Source: Rothia sp. SD9660Na (lineage in GTDB: Bacteria; Actinomycetota; Actinomycetes; Actinomycetales; Micrococcaceae). Taken from it: DNA of 64,000 bases. The notes under the pieces were generated by a model. It was not told where the DNA came from, ran no database searches, and saw only the letters and a list, made by a program, of their open reading frames with translations. The stretch covers positions 744,001 through 808,000 of the forward strand of contig NZ_CP125946.1 in the NCBI RefSeq assembly GCF_030064065.1. The letters run 5' to 3'. Position numbers and translations under genes: made by a program. Of this stretch, positions 41,557 through 50,429 are shown piece by piece. Every line of letters starts with the position of its first letter. Position 1 is the first letter of the stretch.

Positions 41557-43011
41557 ATGTCACAGAACTTATGGGAACCCACCCCCGATTCGTCGTCCGC
41601 TGATCGTACTGTTCCTATGAACCAGCAGCAGGTAGCGGCCTCCGCCACGGGTGCCTCCAGCCCGGACGATCCCACTACCGTTTTTGCCGCCCAGCAGGCT
41701 CCTGCCGCCGGGGTCTACGCCTACGCAGGCGCTGCCGCCGGTACCTCTTACACCGGCGACTACGCTGCTCTTGCCGGCCAGCTCGAACAGAACAAGGGTA
41801 AGCACGCAACCCGCACCGTCCTGGCAGCAGCTGCTATCGCTGCCCTGGTCGGTGGAGGTATCGGCGGTGGCGTAGTAGCCGCAACCTCAACCGGTGCAGC
41901 CTCAAGCATCACAACCACCAGCTCTGGCACCACCATCGTCAATAACACCGACTCCGTCAACGCTGTTACCGCTGCTGCTGCCAAGGCGACCCCCTCCACC
42001 GTCACCATCGCAGCAACCTCATCGAACGCTTCCGGCTCCGGCTCCGGCGTTATTCTCGACACTGAGGGGCATATCCTCACCAATACCCACGTGGTCACTC
42101 TCGACGGAGCTACCGCTAACGCCGCCGTTGAAGTGCAGCTAGCTGATGGCACCGTCCGCTCCGCCACAGTGGTCGGCACCGACCCCACCAGCGACCTGGC
42201 TGTCATCAAGATTGACGACACCAGTGGACTCACCCTAACACCTGCCACCCTCGGTGACTCAGATGCTCTGAACGTAGGTGATACCACCGTTGCTATCGGT
42301 GCGCCCCTGGGGCTGTCTAACACCGTGACCACCGGTATCGTCTCGAACCTGGTGAGAACCATCGAGGTAGCCTCATCGGCAGCCGACGAATCCACCAGCG
42401 ACTCCGGGAGCAGCACCACCGACCCGTTCGGCAGCTCACCCTTCCAATTTGAGATTCCCGGCCAGCAGAGCCAGAGCACCGCCTCAAGCTCCACCATCGC
42501 CATCAACGTCATTCAGACCGACGCTGCGGTGAACCCCGGCAACTCCGGCGGTGCACTCATCAACTCTGACGGCGAGGTTATTGGCATCAACGTCGCGATT
42601 GCCTCCACCGACTCATCCAGCACTTCCACCAGCGGCAACATCGGTGTTGGCTTCGCTATCCCCATCAACTACGCTAAGCGGGTAGCCCAGGAAATCATCG
42701 ATAACGGATCAGCCACCCACGGCATGCTGGGAGCTACCGTCTCCACCTCACCCGCCAACAACGACTCATCCGAAGCCTTCGGCGACGGTGCCCTGATTCA
42801 GGAGGCCACCAGCGGAGGAGCCGCTGAAGCTGCCGGCCTAAAGTCAGGCGACGTGGTCACCGCCGTTGACGGGCGTAGCATCAGCGAGGCAACTGAGTTG
42901 ATCGCCGCCGTCCGCCAGGCAGCAGCCGGTGATGAAGTGACTCTCACCGTTGAGCGCAACGGCTCAACCCAGCAGATCACCGTGACCCTGGGAGATGCCG
43001 CTAATAGCTAG
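41557..43011 (+). CDS. HtrA/DegP-like serine protease with PDZ domain
   Basis: A 484-aa membrane-anchored protease. A low-complexity cytoplasmic N-terminus (~90 aa) precedes a transmembrane helix (TVLAAAAIAALVGGGIGGGV). The trypsin-like domain has His in ILTNTHVV, Asp in TSDLAVIKI and Ser in VNPGNSGGALI; a C-terminal PDZ domain includes GLKSGDVVTAVDGRSI. The ATG at 41557 (AAAGAAAG upstream) is preferred over a GTG at 41518. It degrades misfolded envelope proteins. It is divergent from the TPM gene. Confidence 0.92.
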   Translation: MSQNLWEPTPDSSSADRTVPMNQQQVAASATGASSPDDPTTVFAAQQAPAAGVYAYAGAAAGTSYTGDYAALAGQLEQNKGKHATRTVLAAAAIAALVGGGIGGGVVAATSTGAASSITTTSSGTTIVNNTDSVNAVTAAAAKATPSTVTIAATSSNASGSGSGVILDTEGHILTNTHVVTLDGATANAAVEVQLADGTVRSATVVGTDPTSDLAVIKIDDTSGLTLTPATLGDSDALNVGDTTVAIGAPLGLSNTVTTGIVSNLVRTIEVASSAADESTSDSGSSTTDPFGSSPFQFEIPGQQSQSTASSSTIAINVIQTDAAVNPGNSGGALINSDGEVIGINVAIASTDSSSTSTSGNIGVGFAIPINYAKRVAQEIIDNGSATHGMLGATVSTSPANNDSSEAFGDGALIQEATSGGAAEAAGLKSGDVVTAVDGRSISEATELIAAVRQAAAGDEVTLTVERNGSTQQITVTLGDAANS

Positions 43012-43030
43012 CGATACATACTTTCATAAA

Positions 43031-43071
43031 AGGCTCTGCAGACTCACGCGCGCTGTGAACCTGCAGAGCCT
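43031..43071. terminator. Bidirectional terminator hairpin
   Basis: AGGCTCTGCAG (43031-43041) pairs with CTGCAGAGCCT (43061-43071), between convergent htrA-like and trmL genes. Confidence 0.7.
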
Positions 43072-43081
43072 ACTTTGGTGA

Positions 43082-43552
43082 CTAAATTGCTCCACCTGCA
43101 AAGCCGTGCTGGCGCCAGGCCTCAAACACCGCAATCGAGGCGCTATTGGCCAGGTTGAGGGAGCGGCGGCCCGGAACCATCGGGATTTTGACCCGCTGGG
43201 TGACGTGCGGGTCATTCTGTACGTGCTCGGGCAACCCGACCGATTCGGGGCCGAACATGAGCACGTCCCCCTCCTGGTAGGCAATATCAGCAAAGTTAGT
43301 GGCGGCCGTGGTGGTAAAGGCAAAGACGCGGGCAGGGGCTAGGGCCTCCCAGGCGTCCTCAAGGGTCTCGTGAACGGTCATGACCGCTAGGTCGTGGTAG
43401 TCGAGGCCAGCTCTGCGCAGGTTAGCGTCCTCGAAGTTAAAACCCAGGGGCTTGACCAGGTGCAGCTCTGCACCTGTGATAGCGGCAAGACGAATCGCGT
43501 TACCGGTGTTGCCGGGAATTTCAGGGGTATAAAAAAGAATCTTGAACACCAC
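43082..43552 (-). CDS. trmL: tRNA (cytidine(34)-2'-O)-methyltransferase, TrmL type
   Basis: SPOUT methyltransferase of 156 aa. It has the N-terminal FYTPEIPGNTGNAIRLAA, the knot region LMFGPESVGLPEHV, and the C-terminal VKIPMVPGRRSLNLANSASI, all close to TrmL/YibK. It modifies the wobble base of tRNA-Leu. The start is one of two adjacent GTG codons; no good ribosome-binding site is visible. Divergent from iscS, another tRNA-modification gene. Confidence 0.93.
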   Translation of the reverse strand: MVFKILFYTPEIPGNTGNAIRLAAITGAELHLVKPLGFNFEDANLRRAGLDYHDLAVMTVHETLEDAWEALAPARVFAFTTTAATNFADIAYQEGDVLMFGPESVGLPEHVQNDPHVTQRVKIPMVPGRRSLNLANSASIAVFEAWRQHGFAGGAI

Positions 43553-43695
43553 AACAGTTTACGCGCCCGCCGCGAAATAAAAGCGCGATGGGAGCTGTTG
43601 AGAGGGTGAAGCAGTCCATAGCCTGCCCCAAGAGCGGGGGAGTATGATGGAAGGCTGAATTGTTTTGACCAATCGCCATGGAAAGGCCAGCGCCC

Positions 43696-44928
43696 ATGCC
43701 CCGGGTCTACCTGGACCACGCCGCCACCACCCCCATGCTCCCTCAGGCTATCGACGCCGTGGTGGAGCAGATGAAAATTGGCGGCAACCCCTCGTCCCTG
43801 CATTCAGCGGGCCGCTCTGCTCGCGCTACCGTCGAGTATGCCCGCGAACGTATTGCGCGGGTCGCCGGCTGCGACGCCGCCGAAATCATCTTTACCTCCG
43901 GTGGTACCGAGGCAGATAACCTGGCAATCAAGGGGCTCTACTGGAAACGCCGCGAAGCCAACCCGGCTGCAACCCGCATCATTGTTTCAGGAATTGAGCA
44001 CCACGCCGTGGGCGATACCGTTGAATGGTTGCAGGCCCACGAGGGGGCGGAAGTGAGCTGGGTAGCTCCGGATGCCAGTGGCCTGGTGAGCGCCGACGCT
44101 GTTCGGCAGGCGGTAGGTGAGAACCCCGAGACGGTTGCTCTGATCACCGTCATGTGGGCGAACAACGAGGTGGGCACCGTGCAGCCCGTCGCAGAAATTG
44201 CCGCAGTAGCTGCAGAACTTGGCATTCCCTTTCACACGGATGCCGTCCAGGCATTTGGCACTCTGCCGGTGAACTTCAAGGAATCCGGTGCCACCACCAT
44301 GGCCATCTCAGCCCACAAAATCGGCGGACCCATGGGAATCGGCGCCCTCATCGCCACCCGCAGCGCCCAGCTCATGCCCGTACTCCACGGCGGCGGGCAG
44401 GAGCGTTCCGTTCGCTCAGGAACCATTGATGCCGCCTCTATCGCGGGCTTTGGTGCAGCAGCTGCCGAAGCAGGGCAGAACCTGCTCGCCGAAGCCAACC
44501 GCCAGGCCGAGCTGCGGGACCGCCTGATTGAGGGCGTCCTAGCGGCTGTTTCCGAAGCGCAGCTGCGCGGGGTCGCCCCCGAAAGCGCCCAGGACCGAGC
44601 AACCGGCACCTTCAACCGCCTGCCGGGCAACGCCCACTTTACCTTCCCCGGCTGCGAGGGGGACTCCCTGCTTTTCCTGCTCGATATGGCAGGGGTGGAG
44701 TCGTCCACCGGCTCAGCCTGTAACGCCGGGGTGCCTCGCCCCTCCCACGTCCTGCTGGCTATGGGGCTGAGTGAGGACGAGGCCCGCGGCGCCCAGCGCT
44801 TCACCCTGGGGCACACCAGCACCGAGGACGACGTCACTGCCCTCCTTACCGCCCTCCCCGATGCCTGGGCCCAAGCTAAAAAGGCAGGTATGGCGGGCCA
44901 CGCCCCGGATGCCGCTCGCTGGAACTAG
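43696..44928 (+). CDS. iscS: Cysteine desulfurase, IscS/NifS type
   Basis: PLP enzyme releasing sulfur from cysteine for tRNA thiolation and Fe-S assembly. N-terminal VYLDHAATTPMLPQAIDAV, PLP-lysine segment SAHKIGGPMGIGALI, catalytic cysteine in SSTGSACNAGVPRPSHVL. The ATG at 43696 is chosen (GGAAAGG 9 nt upstream); an in-frame ATG at 43678 would add six residues. The 410-aa protein is followed 86 bp later by mnmA, its sulfur acceptor partner, so this copy probably serves s2U34 formation. Confidence 0.95.
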   Translation: MPRVYLDHAATTPMLPQAIDAVVEQMKIGGNPSSLHSAGRSARATVEYARERIARVAGCDAAEIIFTSGGTEADNLAIKGLYWKRREANPAATRIIVSGIEHHAVGDTVEWLQAHEGAEVSWVAPDASGLVSADAVRQAVGENPETVALITVMWANNEVGTVQPVAEIAAVAAELGIPFHTDAVQAFGTLPVNFKESGATTMAISAHKIGGPMGIGALIATRSAQLMPVLHGGGQERSVRSGTIDAASIAGFGAAAAEAGQNLLAEANRQAELRDRLIEGVLAAVSEAQLRGVAPESAQDRATGTFNRLPGNAHFTFPGCEGDSLLFLLDMAGVESSTGSACNAGVPRPSHVLLAMGLSEDEARGAQRFTLGHTSTEDDVTALLTALPDAWAQAKKAGMAGHAPDAARWN

Positions 44929-45014
44929 CTCGATAAGGCGGTAGGCCGGGCAGGCACCTGGCCGCGTCCTGCCGAGCCCACAACCAAACTTGTATTGATA
45001 CTGAGGACAGACTA

Positions 45015-46208
45015 ATGAAAATTCTTGCTGCTATGAGCGGTGGCGTGGACTCGGCCGTTGCCGCCGCCCGCGCCGTTGAAGCTGGCCACGAGGTGGTTGG
45101 CGTGCACCTGGCGCTCTCCCGTATGCCCGGCACCCTGCGCACCGGCTCCCGCGGCTGCTGCACCATCGAGGACTCCATGGATGCCCGCCGGGTCTGCGAC
45201 CAGCTGGGAATCCCCTTCTACGTCTGGGACTTCTCCGAGCGCTTCAAGGAAGACGTGGTCGATGACTTTATCTCCGAGTACGAGCACGGCCGAACCCCCA
45301 ACCCCTGCATGCGCTGCAACGAAAAAATCAAGTTCGCAGCCCTGCTAGAGAAGGCAGTAGCGCTGGGCTTCGACGCGGTAGTGACCGGCCACTACGCCAA
45401 GGTCATTACAGACGAGAACGGTAACCGGGAGCTGCACCGCGCTGCCACCTGGGCTAAGGACCAGTCCTATGTTCTGGGTGTGCTGACCCATGAGCAGCTC
45501 AAGCACGCCTGGTTCCCCCTGGCCGATACCCCCTCCAAGGACGAGGTGCGCGCCGAGGCCGCCGAACGCGGCTTCTCAGTGGCGAAGAAGCCCGACTCCT
45601 ACGATATTTGCTTCATTCCCGAGGGCGATACCCGCGAGTGGCTCGAAGAGCACATCGACATGACCGAGGGCAATATCAAGGACACGGACGGACGCGTGCT
45701 CGGTAAGCACCGCGGATCCCAGGCCTTTACCGTGGGGCAGCGCAAGGGCCTCGCCATCGGGCACCCTGCCCCCGATGGTAAGCCCCGCTTCGTGTTAGAA
45801 ATTCGCCCCAAGACCAACGAGGTCATCGTGGGCGGTAAGGATCTGCTCGAAATCGACGAGATTCGCGGTATCCGCGAAACCTGGGCCGGTCTGCCCGTGG
45901 AGGAAGCTACCGCCTTCCTGGCCGAAGAGCCCGTAGAAGGTACCCGTTCGGCGTCCTTTGACGTCACCGCCCAGGTGCGGGCCCACGCAGACCCCGTTCC
46001 TTCAACTGCCCACCTGGAATGGGTCGCAGACGACGAAGCCGCTGAGCCCGGTGCCCTGCGCCTGGAAACCGTGGTACGCCTGCACGAAAAACTGCGCGGT
46101 GTTGCTCCGGGGCAGACCATGGTGATCTACCAGGGTACCCGCGTGCTGGGCCAGTCCACCATCGCCCGCGCCTACAGCCTCGATCGGGCTGACATCACTG
46201 CTAAGTAA
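45015..46208 (+). CDS. mnmA: tRNA-specific 2-thiouridylase
   Basis: Adds sulfur to U34 of Lys, Glu and Gln tRNAs. ATP-pyrophosphatase motif [14 protein letters not shown] at the N-terminus; the first catalytic cysteine is in [12 protein letters not shown] and the second in [23 protein letters not shown] and [15 protein letters not shown] are also present. GAGGACAG precedes the start. Length 397 aa is slightly longer than the common ~365. Repeat copy D lies 20 bp after the stop. Confidence 0.95.
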   Translation: MKILAAMSGGVDSAVAAARAVEAGHEVVGVHLALSRMPGTLRTGSRGCCTIEDSMDARRVCDQLGIPFYVWDFSERFKEDVVDDFISEYEHGRTPNPCMRCNEKIKFAALLEKAVALGFDAVVTGHYAKVITDENGNRELHRAATWAKDQSYVLGVLTHEQLKHAWFPLADTPSKDEVRAEAAERGFSVAKKPDSYDICFIPEGDTREWLEEHIDMTEGNIKDTDGRVLGKHRGSQAFTVGQRKGLAIGHPAPDGKPRFVLEIRPKTNEVIVGGKDLLEIDEIRGIRETWAGLPVEEATAFLAEEPVEGTRSASFDVTAQVRAHADPVPSTAHLEWVADDEAAEPGALRLETVVRLHEKLRGVAPGQTMVIYQGTRVLGQSTIARAYSLDRADITAK

Positions 46209-46228
46209 CAGGTTCCATGAATAGGTGA

Positions 46229-46326
46229 AGCAGGCTCGCAGCGAAGCTGCTGGCTTCGGGGCTGGCGTGAATCGCTTGTGAGCGAAGCGAACCAGCGAGA
46301 GGGTCGGCGGCGAGCGCGAGCCTGCT
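46229..46326 (+). repeat. Palindromic intergenic element, copy D
   Basis: A 98-bp element with arms AGCAGGCTCGC (46229-46239) and GCGAGCCTGCT (46316-46326). Inside lies the shared core GGGGCTGGCGTGAATCGCTT followed by CCAGCGAGAGGGTCGGCGG. Lies between mnmA and the chorismate mutase gene; the arms differ from those of copies A-C. Confidence 0.75.
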
Positions 46327-46421
46327 GAATCTTTTGAAGCTTCTACACCCGGACAAGTCCACAGGGTGAAATCTGTGGGCTTGCTCCTGCAAACAGTACC
46401 TGAGGTTTTTAGACTAAACAC

Positions 46422-46802
46422 ATGAACACAACTCCGAAGGCCCACGACGTGCAGGCCCACGCTGACTTCGATACCCGTGCCACCTCGATGGCTGGGGTCG
46501 ACCCAGCCGTCCTGGAAGAACTTTTCACTATGCGTCAGACCATCGACAACATGGACGCAGCCCTGGTGCATATTCTCGCTGAGCGTTTCCGCGCAACCCA
46601 GCGCGTCGGCCACCTCAAGGCTGAACACTCCCTGCCAGCGGGGGACCCGGGGCGGGAGGAAGCCCAGATTAAGCGCCTGCGCTCGCTGGCTGAGGCTGCC
46701 CACCTTGACCCGGAGTTCGCCGAGAAGTTCCTGAACTTCATTATTTCTGAGGTAATAAGGCACCACGAGAAGATAGCTGCTGAGACCGAACAGAAGTCCT
46801 AG
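46422..46802 (+). CDS. Chorismate mutase, AroQ class
   Basis: Rearranges chorismate to prephenate for Phe/Tyr synthesis. The 126-aa, all-helical protein has LRQ-type start (LFTMRQTIDNMDAALVHILA), AERFRATQRVGHLKA with the substrate-binding Arg and Lys, and the C-terminal FLNFIISEVIRHHEKIA. The first ~30 residues are a non-conserved extension. TAGACT lies 8 nt before the ATG, suggesting a very short leader. It stands alone between mnmA and the MetE-like gene. Confidence 0.9.
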   Translation: MNTTPKAHDVQAHADFDTRATSMAGVDPAVLEELFTMRQTIDNMDAALVHILAERFRATQRVGHLKAEHSLPAGDPGREEAQIKRLRSLAEAAHLDPEFAEKFLNFIISEVIRHHEKIAAETEQKS

Positions 46803-46863
46803 CCGCTCAACTTTCAGCCCGCAATGCTACAGCCACCGGTAGGTGGCAGAAAGAGTTCCCTCT

Positions 46864-47970
46864 ATGCCTGCTTCTAGGCCAGCTCGCCCTGCCCTCTATC
46901 TGCCGACTGACGCCGAAATGCTGGCTGCCCGTAAGGACTTAGAGAGTCCGCTGACCTTTGAGGAGCACCTGACCGTTGGGGCTACCGGCCTTGGCCCCTG
47001 GGCTGGGAGTGATGTTCTTGATGCGGTGACCCGTGTCCGCGGTGAGCTGGGGAATCCCCATATTAGCTACCTGCCGGAGCTGGCGGATCGGGGCTACCTG
47101 GCAACCCTGTTGGCACGGTCTATCGCGGCCCTGGAAGGGCTGAGCGCGGACGGCACCGCCGCAGGTTGGCGGCTCACTGGCGGCTACGCTGCTGAGGGGG
47201 AGGCCGCCAGGTCACTCCTGGAATCTGATATCAATATCCTGGCGGACGTCGTAGGGAAGGAAAGCGGGGCTGCCCCCGGAACCATCAAGCTACGTCTACT
47301 GGGGCCGCTGAGCCTAGCTGCAAGTACCTACTTAACCAGTGGCGAGCGTGTCCTCTCAGATCATGGTGCTCGGCGCGATGTTGCCGAGGCCCAGCGGGTT
47401 GGTTTTCACGGAGTGGTGAAGCTGCTGCGTCAGGCTGTGCCCGGCGCGCAGGTGCTGGTACAGGTAGAAGAGCCCCTGCTGGTGGAGGCGGCGGCAGGCC
47501 AGCTACCAACTTCTAGCGGCTACCGTACCCTGCAGGCTGTGCCGCGTCATGAGCTGGTTTCCCTGCTGGGTGCCCTGCACGAGGAGCTGGAGGGCTTGAG
47601 CGCTCAGGTAGTCACCCGGACTGATTATGTGAGGCTGCACCCTGAGGTCAGACAGGCCCTTGCCATCCCCCTGCTATCGATGGCGGGCCAGCCTACCTCG
47701 GCCTGGGAGGCGTTAGCCCCCCGCCTAGAAGCTGAGCGAGGGCTTTATCTAGAGGTCGTTGATCCGTTGGTCCGGGTGACTGCTGGCAACCTGGCCCGGG
47801 GGCTGTGGCGAACCTGGTCGGACCTTGGGTTGGGGAAGAAGCTTCTCAACCAGCTGGTGCTGACCGAAACCGGTAGCCTGGCCGCCACTGACCCCCAGCG
47901 GGCAACTACCGTTCTGGGGCACCTGACCGAGACAGCCCGTGCCCTGTCTGAAATCGCCCAAGACGCCTAA
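46864..47970 (+). CDS. MetE-like (cobalamin-independent methionine synthase fold) protein, role unknown
   Basis: A 368-aa protein of the actinobacterial Rv3015c-type family, annotated elsewhere as methionine synthase II-like. TVGATGLGPWAGSDVLDAV at the N-terminus and VLVQVEEPLLVEAA resemble the UROD/MetE barrel. It contains no cysteine at all, so the zinc-thiolate site of true MetE is absent and methionine synthesis is unlikely. The ATG at 46864 (GAAAGAG upstream) is preferred over a GTG at 46843. Proximity to iscS-mnmA is typical of actinobacteria. Confidence 0.72.
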   Translation: MPASRPARPALYLPTDAEMLAARKDLESPLTFEEHLTVGATGLGPWAGSDVLDAVTRVRGELGNPHISYLPELADRGYLATLLARSIAALEGLSADGTAAGWRLTGGYAAEGEAARSLLESDINILADVVGKESGAAPGTIKLRLLGPLSLAASTYLTSGERVLSDHGARRDVAEAQRVGFHGVVKLLRQAVPGAQVLVQVEEPLLVEAAAGQLPTSSGYRTLQAVPRHELVSLLGALHEELEGLSAQVVTRTDYVRLHPEVRQALAIPLLSMAGQPTSAWEALAPRLEAERGLYLEVVDPLVRVTAGNLARGLWRTWSDLGLGKKLLNQLVLTETGSLAATDPQRATTVLGHLTETARALSEIAQDA

Positions 47971-48038
47971 ACCGGCTTGCCACCTAACCCCGGTACACTA
48001 GGGGAAGGCCCATTGCGAATCCCACCAGGAGACCCACC

Positions 48039-48722
48039 GTGAAAGAAACCATTCTTGTAGTTGATGACGACGATGCCCTGTCAGAGATGGTCGGTATCGT
48101 GTTGGCACAAGAGGGCTACGAGACGGTCTTCTGCGACGCCGGTGACCGGGCCTTTGAGGCTTTTGCTACCCACCACCCCGACCTGATTCTTCTGGACTTC
48201 ATGCTGCCGGGTATGGATGGTATTGAGGTCTGCACCCAGATTCGCGGGGAGTCGGATGTACCCATCATCATGCTCACCGCCAAGGGTGATACTGAGGACG
48301 TAGTCAAGGGCCTAGAGGCCGGTGCCGATGACTACATGACTAAGCCCTTCAAGCCTGCTGAGCTGCTGGCTCGCGTCCGCGCCCGTCTGCGCCCGCGCGA
48401 AGACCGCCACAACGAGCCCCTGCGCATCGGCAACCTCACCATTGATCTTGCAGGTCATATGGTGAGCCGCGAGGGGCAGACAATCCAGCTTACCCCCCTC
48501 GAATTTGAACTGCTGGCGAACCTGGCCCGCCAGCCCGGCCAGGTCATGACACGTGAGGCCCTGTTGGGCAACGTGTGGGGTTACGAAAAGACCGTCGACT
48601 CCCGCCTGGTCAACGTGCATATTCAGCGTCTGCGCGCCAAGATTGAGCGCGACCCCGAGAACCCCGAGATCGTGCTGACCGTGCGCGGTGTGGGCTACAA
48701 GGCTGCGGCAGGCCAGCGCTAA
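48039..48722 (+). CDS. mtrA: Response regulator MtrA (OmpR family)
   Basis: DNA-binding half of the MtrAB system that couples cell-wall metabolism and division in actinobacteria. Receiver domain with acidic pocket VVDDDD (9-12), phospho-acceptor Asp53 in LILLDFMLPGMDG, Lys102 in MTKPFKP; winged-helix domain with LTPLEFELLANLARQPGQV and SRLVNVHIQRLRAKIE. GTG start with AGGAGA upstream. 227 aa. mtrB starts 3 nt after the stop and lpqB follows. Confidence 0.96.
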   Translation: MKETILVVDDDDALSEMVGIVLAQEGYETVFCDAGDRAFEAFATHHPDLILLDFMLPGMDGIEVCTQIRGESDVPIIMLTAKGDTEDVVKGLEAGADDYMTKPFKPAELLARVRARLRPREDRHNEPLRIGNLTIDLAGHMVSREGQTIQLTPLEFELLANLARQPGQVMTREALLGNVWGYEKTVDSRLVNVHIQRLRAKIERDPENPEIVLTVRGVGYKAAAGQR

Positions 48723-48725
48723 ACA

Positions 48726-50429
48726 GTGGCTGGTATTTCACCTCGCGCGTCCGCTCGGACTACCGCCCCTGTAGGCCCCTCCCGGGCCTACGGGCCCCTG
48801 ACCAGTGCCCGCAGGCTCTGGCAGCAGTCCCTCCAGTTTCGAGCTGTAGTGGCCGCTGCCGGCCTGCTGCTGGTGGCCTTCATCTTCGTGGGCTCTTTCA
48901 TCTCCCACCAGATCGCTAACTCCCTTTTCCGCGGCAACCTGGAACAGGCTCTGGAAGAGTCGTCGGCCGGTTTTAGTAACGTGCAGACCCTGATCAACGG
49001 CTCTGATGCCACCGGCCGTACCGAGATTCAGCGCGATGTTTCGCGTTTCTTGACCGTACTTGAGAGCAGTAGCGCCGATAGCAACCGCAACTGGGTGCTT
49101 CTTAAGGACGTGAACGCCACTACCGATGGCTTTATTGTGGAGCAAGCTCAGAATAGCGAGGTCACGGTCAGCGACGTACCCCAGGCGCTCGCCCAGAGCG
49201 TGAGCGAGGGCACGGGTATTTACTGGCAGTCTTCGAGTATTACCTCAGCGGACGGACGCCGCACCCCGGTACTGGTGGTCGGCACCAGTATCTCGATACC
49301 CCAGAACCCCGACTACTCCCTCTACCTGGTCCATGACCTCTCGACCTCACAGGCGACCGTGCAGTACATCAACCTGGTGGTCTGGGTGGGTTTTGGCGTG
49401 CTCCTGGTGGTGGTGCTGACCATTGTGTGGGTGATTGCCCGTTTCGTAATCCGCCCGATTAGTTCTACCGCTATCACCGCTGAGAAACTGGCAGCCGGTG
49501 ACTTAGACCAGCGTGTGCTGGTGCGCGGCCAGAACGAGACGGCACGCCTGGGTATGTCTTTTAACCGTATGGCTGACTCCCTGCAGGATCAGATTTCTCG
49601 CCTTGAGAAGCTGTCAACCATGCAGCAGCGCTTTGTTTCTGACGTGTCACACGAGCTGCGTACCCCGCTCACCACGGTGCGCATGGCAGCCGATATGCTG
49701 CACGATAACCGCGATAACATGGAGCCCCTCTACAGGCGATCCACCGAGCTACTCTATAACCAGGTAGACCGCTTTGACTCCCTGCTGGCTGATCTGCTCG
49801 AAATCTCCCGCTTCGATGCCGGCTCCCAAACCCTCGATACGGTGTCGGTCGATTTCATGGCCGTACTCGATGAGGTACTCAAGGCTGTAGAGCCCCACCT
49901 GATTCGCACCAACACCAGCTTGACCGTGCACACCGAACACACCGAGATTATGGTCGATATGGACCACCGCCGCATTGAGCGAGTTTTGCGCAACCTCCTC
50001 TTCAACGCTGTAGAGCACTCCGAGGGGCAGCCCATCGACGTATACGTGGACGCCACCGAAAGCACCCTGGGTGTTGCCGTGCGTGACCACGGTATCGGCC
50101 TGAGCCCCGAAGAAACCGAGCAGGTCTTCAACCGCTTCTGGCGGGCTGACACCTCCCGCAAACGCACCCTGGGCGGTACCGGCCTGGGGCTCTCTATCGC
50201 CGCCGAGGACGTCCGTCTGCACCAGGGCACCCTCGAAGCCTGGGGCATCAAGGGGCAGGGAGCCAGCTTCCGCATGACCATCCCCATTGACCAGGACGTG
50301 CCCATGGGCCCCTCCCCGGTCTTGCTGAGCGGCGAGCCGCTGCCCGCACCGTCCGCTCCGGCTACCGGTGCCACCCCGACCGTGAACCCCGACGCCTCAA
50401 ACCCCTCGGAGCCCACCGTTGAACCCTAA
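48726..50429 (+). CDS. mtrB: Sensor histidine kinase MtrB
   Basis: Membrane partner of MtrA, 567 aa. Two transmembrane helices (about residues 38-58, VVAAAGLLLVAFIFVGSFI, and 216-240, LVVWVGFGVLLVVVLTIVWV) bracket an extracellular sensor. A HAMP linker, then HisKA with the phospho-accepting His (~308) in SDVSHELRTPLTTVRM, and an ATPase domain with RNLLFNAVEHSEG, VRDHGIGLSPEE and GGTGLGLSI. The C-terminus is Pro/Thr-rich. GTG start. The last codons overlap the TTG start of lpqB by 11 bp. Confidence 0.96.
   Translation: MAGISPRASARTTAPVGPSRAYGPLTSARRLWQQSLQFRAVVAAAGLLLVAFIFVGSFISHQIANSLFRGNLEQALEESSAGFSNVQTLINGSDATGRTEIQRDVSRFLTVLESSSADSNRNWVLLKDVNATTDGFIVEQAQNSEVTVSDVPQALAQSVSEGTGIYWQSSSITSADGRRTPVLVVGTSISIPQNPDYSLYLVHDLSTSQATVQYINLVVWVGFGVLLVVVLTIVWVIARFVIRPISSTAITAEKLAAGDLDQRVLVRGQNETARLGMSFNRMADSLQDQISRLEKLSTMQQRFVSDVSHELRTPLTTVRMAADMLHDNRDNMEPLYRRSTELLYNQVDRFDSLLADLLEISRFDAGSQTLDTVSVDFMAVLDEVLKAVEPHLIRTNTSLTVHTEHTEIMVDMDHRRIERVLRNLLFNAVEHSEGQPIDVYVDATESTLGVAVRDHGIGLSPEETEQVFNRFWRADTSRKRTLGGTGLGLSIAAEDVRLHQGTLEAWGIKGQGASFRMTIPIDQDVPMGPSPVLLSGEPLPAPSAPATGATPTVNPDASNPSEPTVEP

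Noticed and set aside
46002..46766. 254-aa minus-strand frame over mnmA end and chorismate mutase
   Set aside because: It crosses two well-supported genes and repeat copy D and resembles no protein family; a shadow frame.
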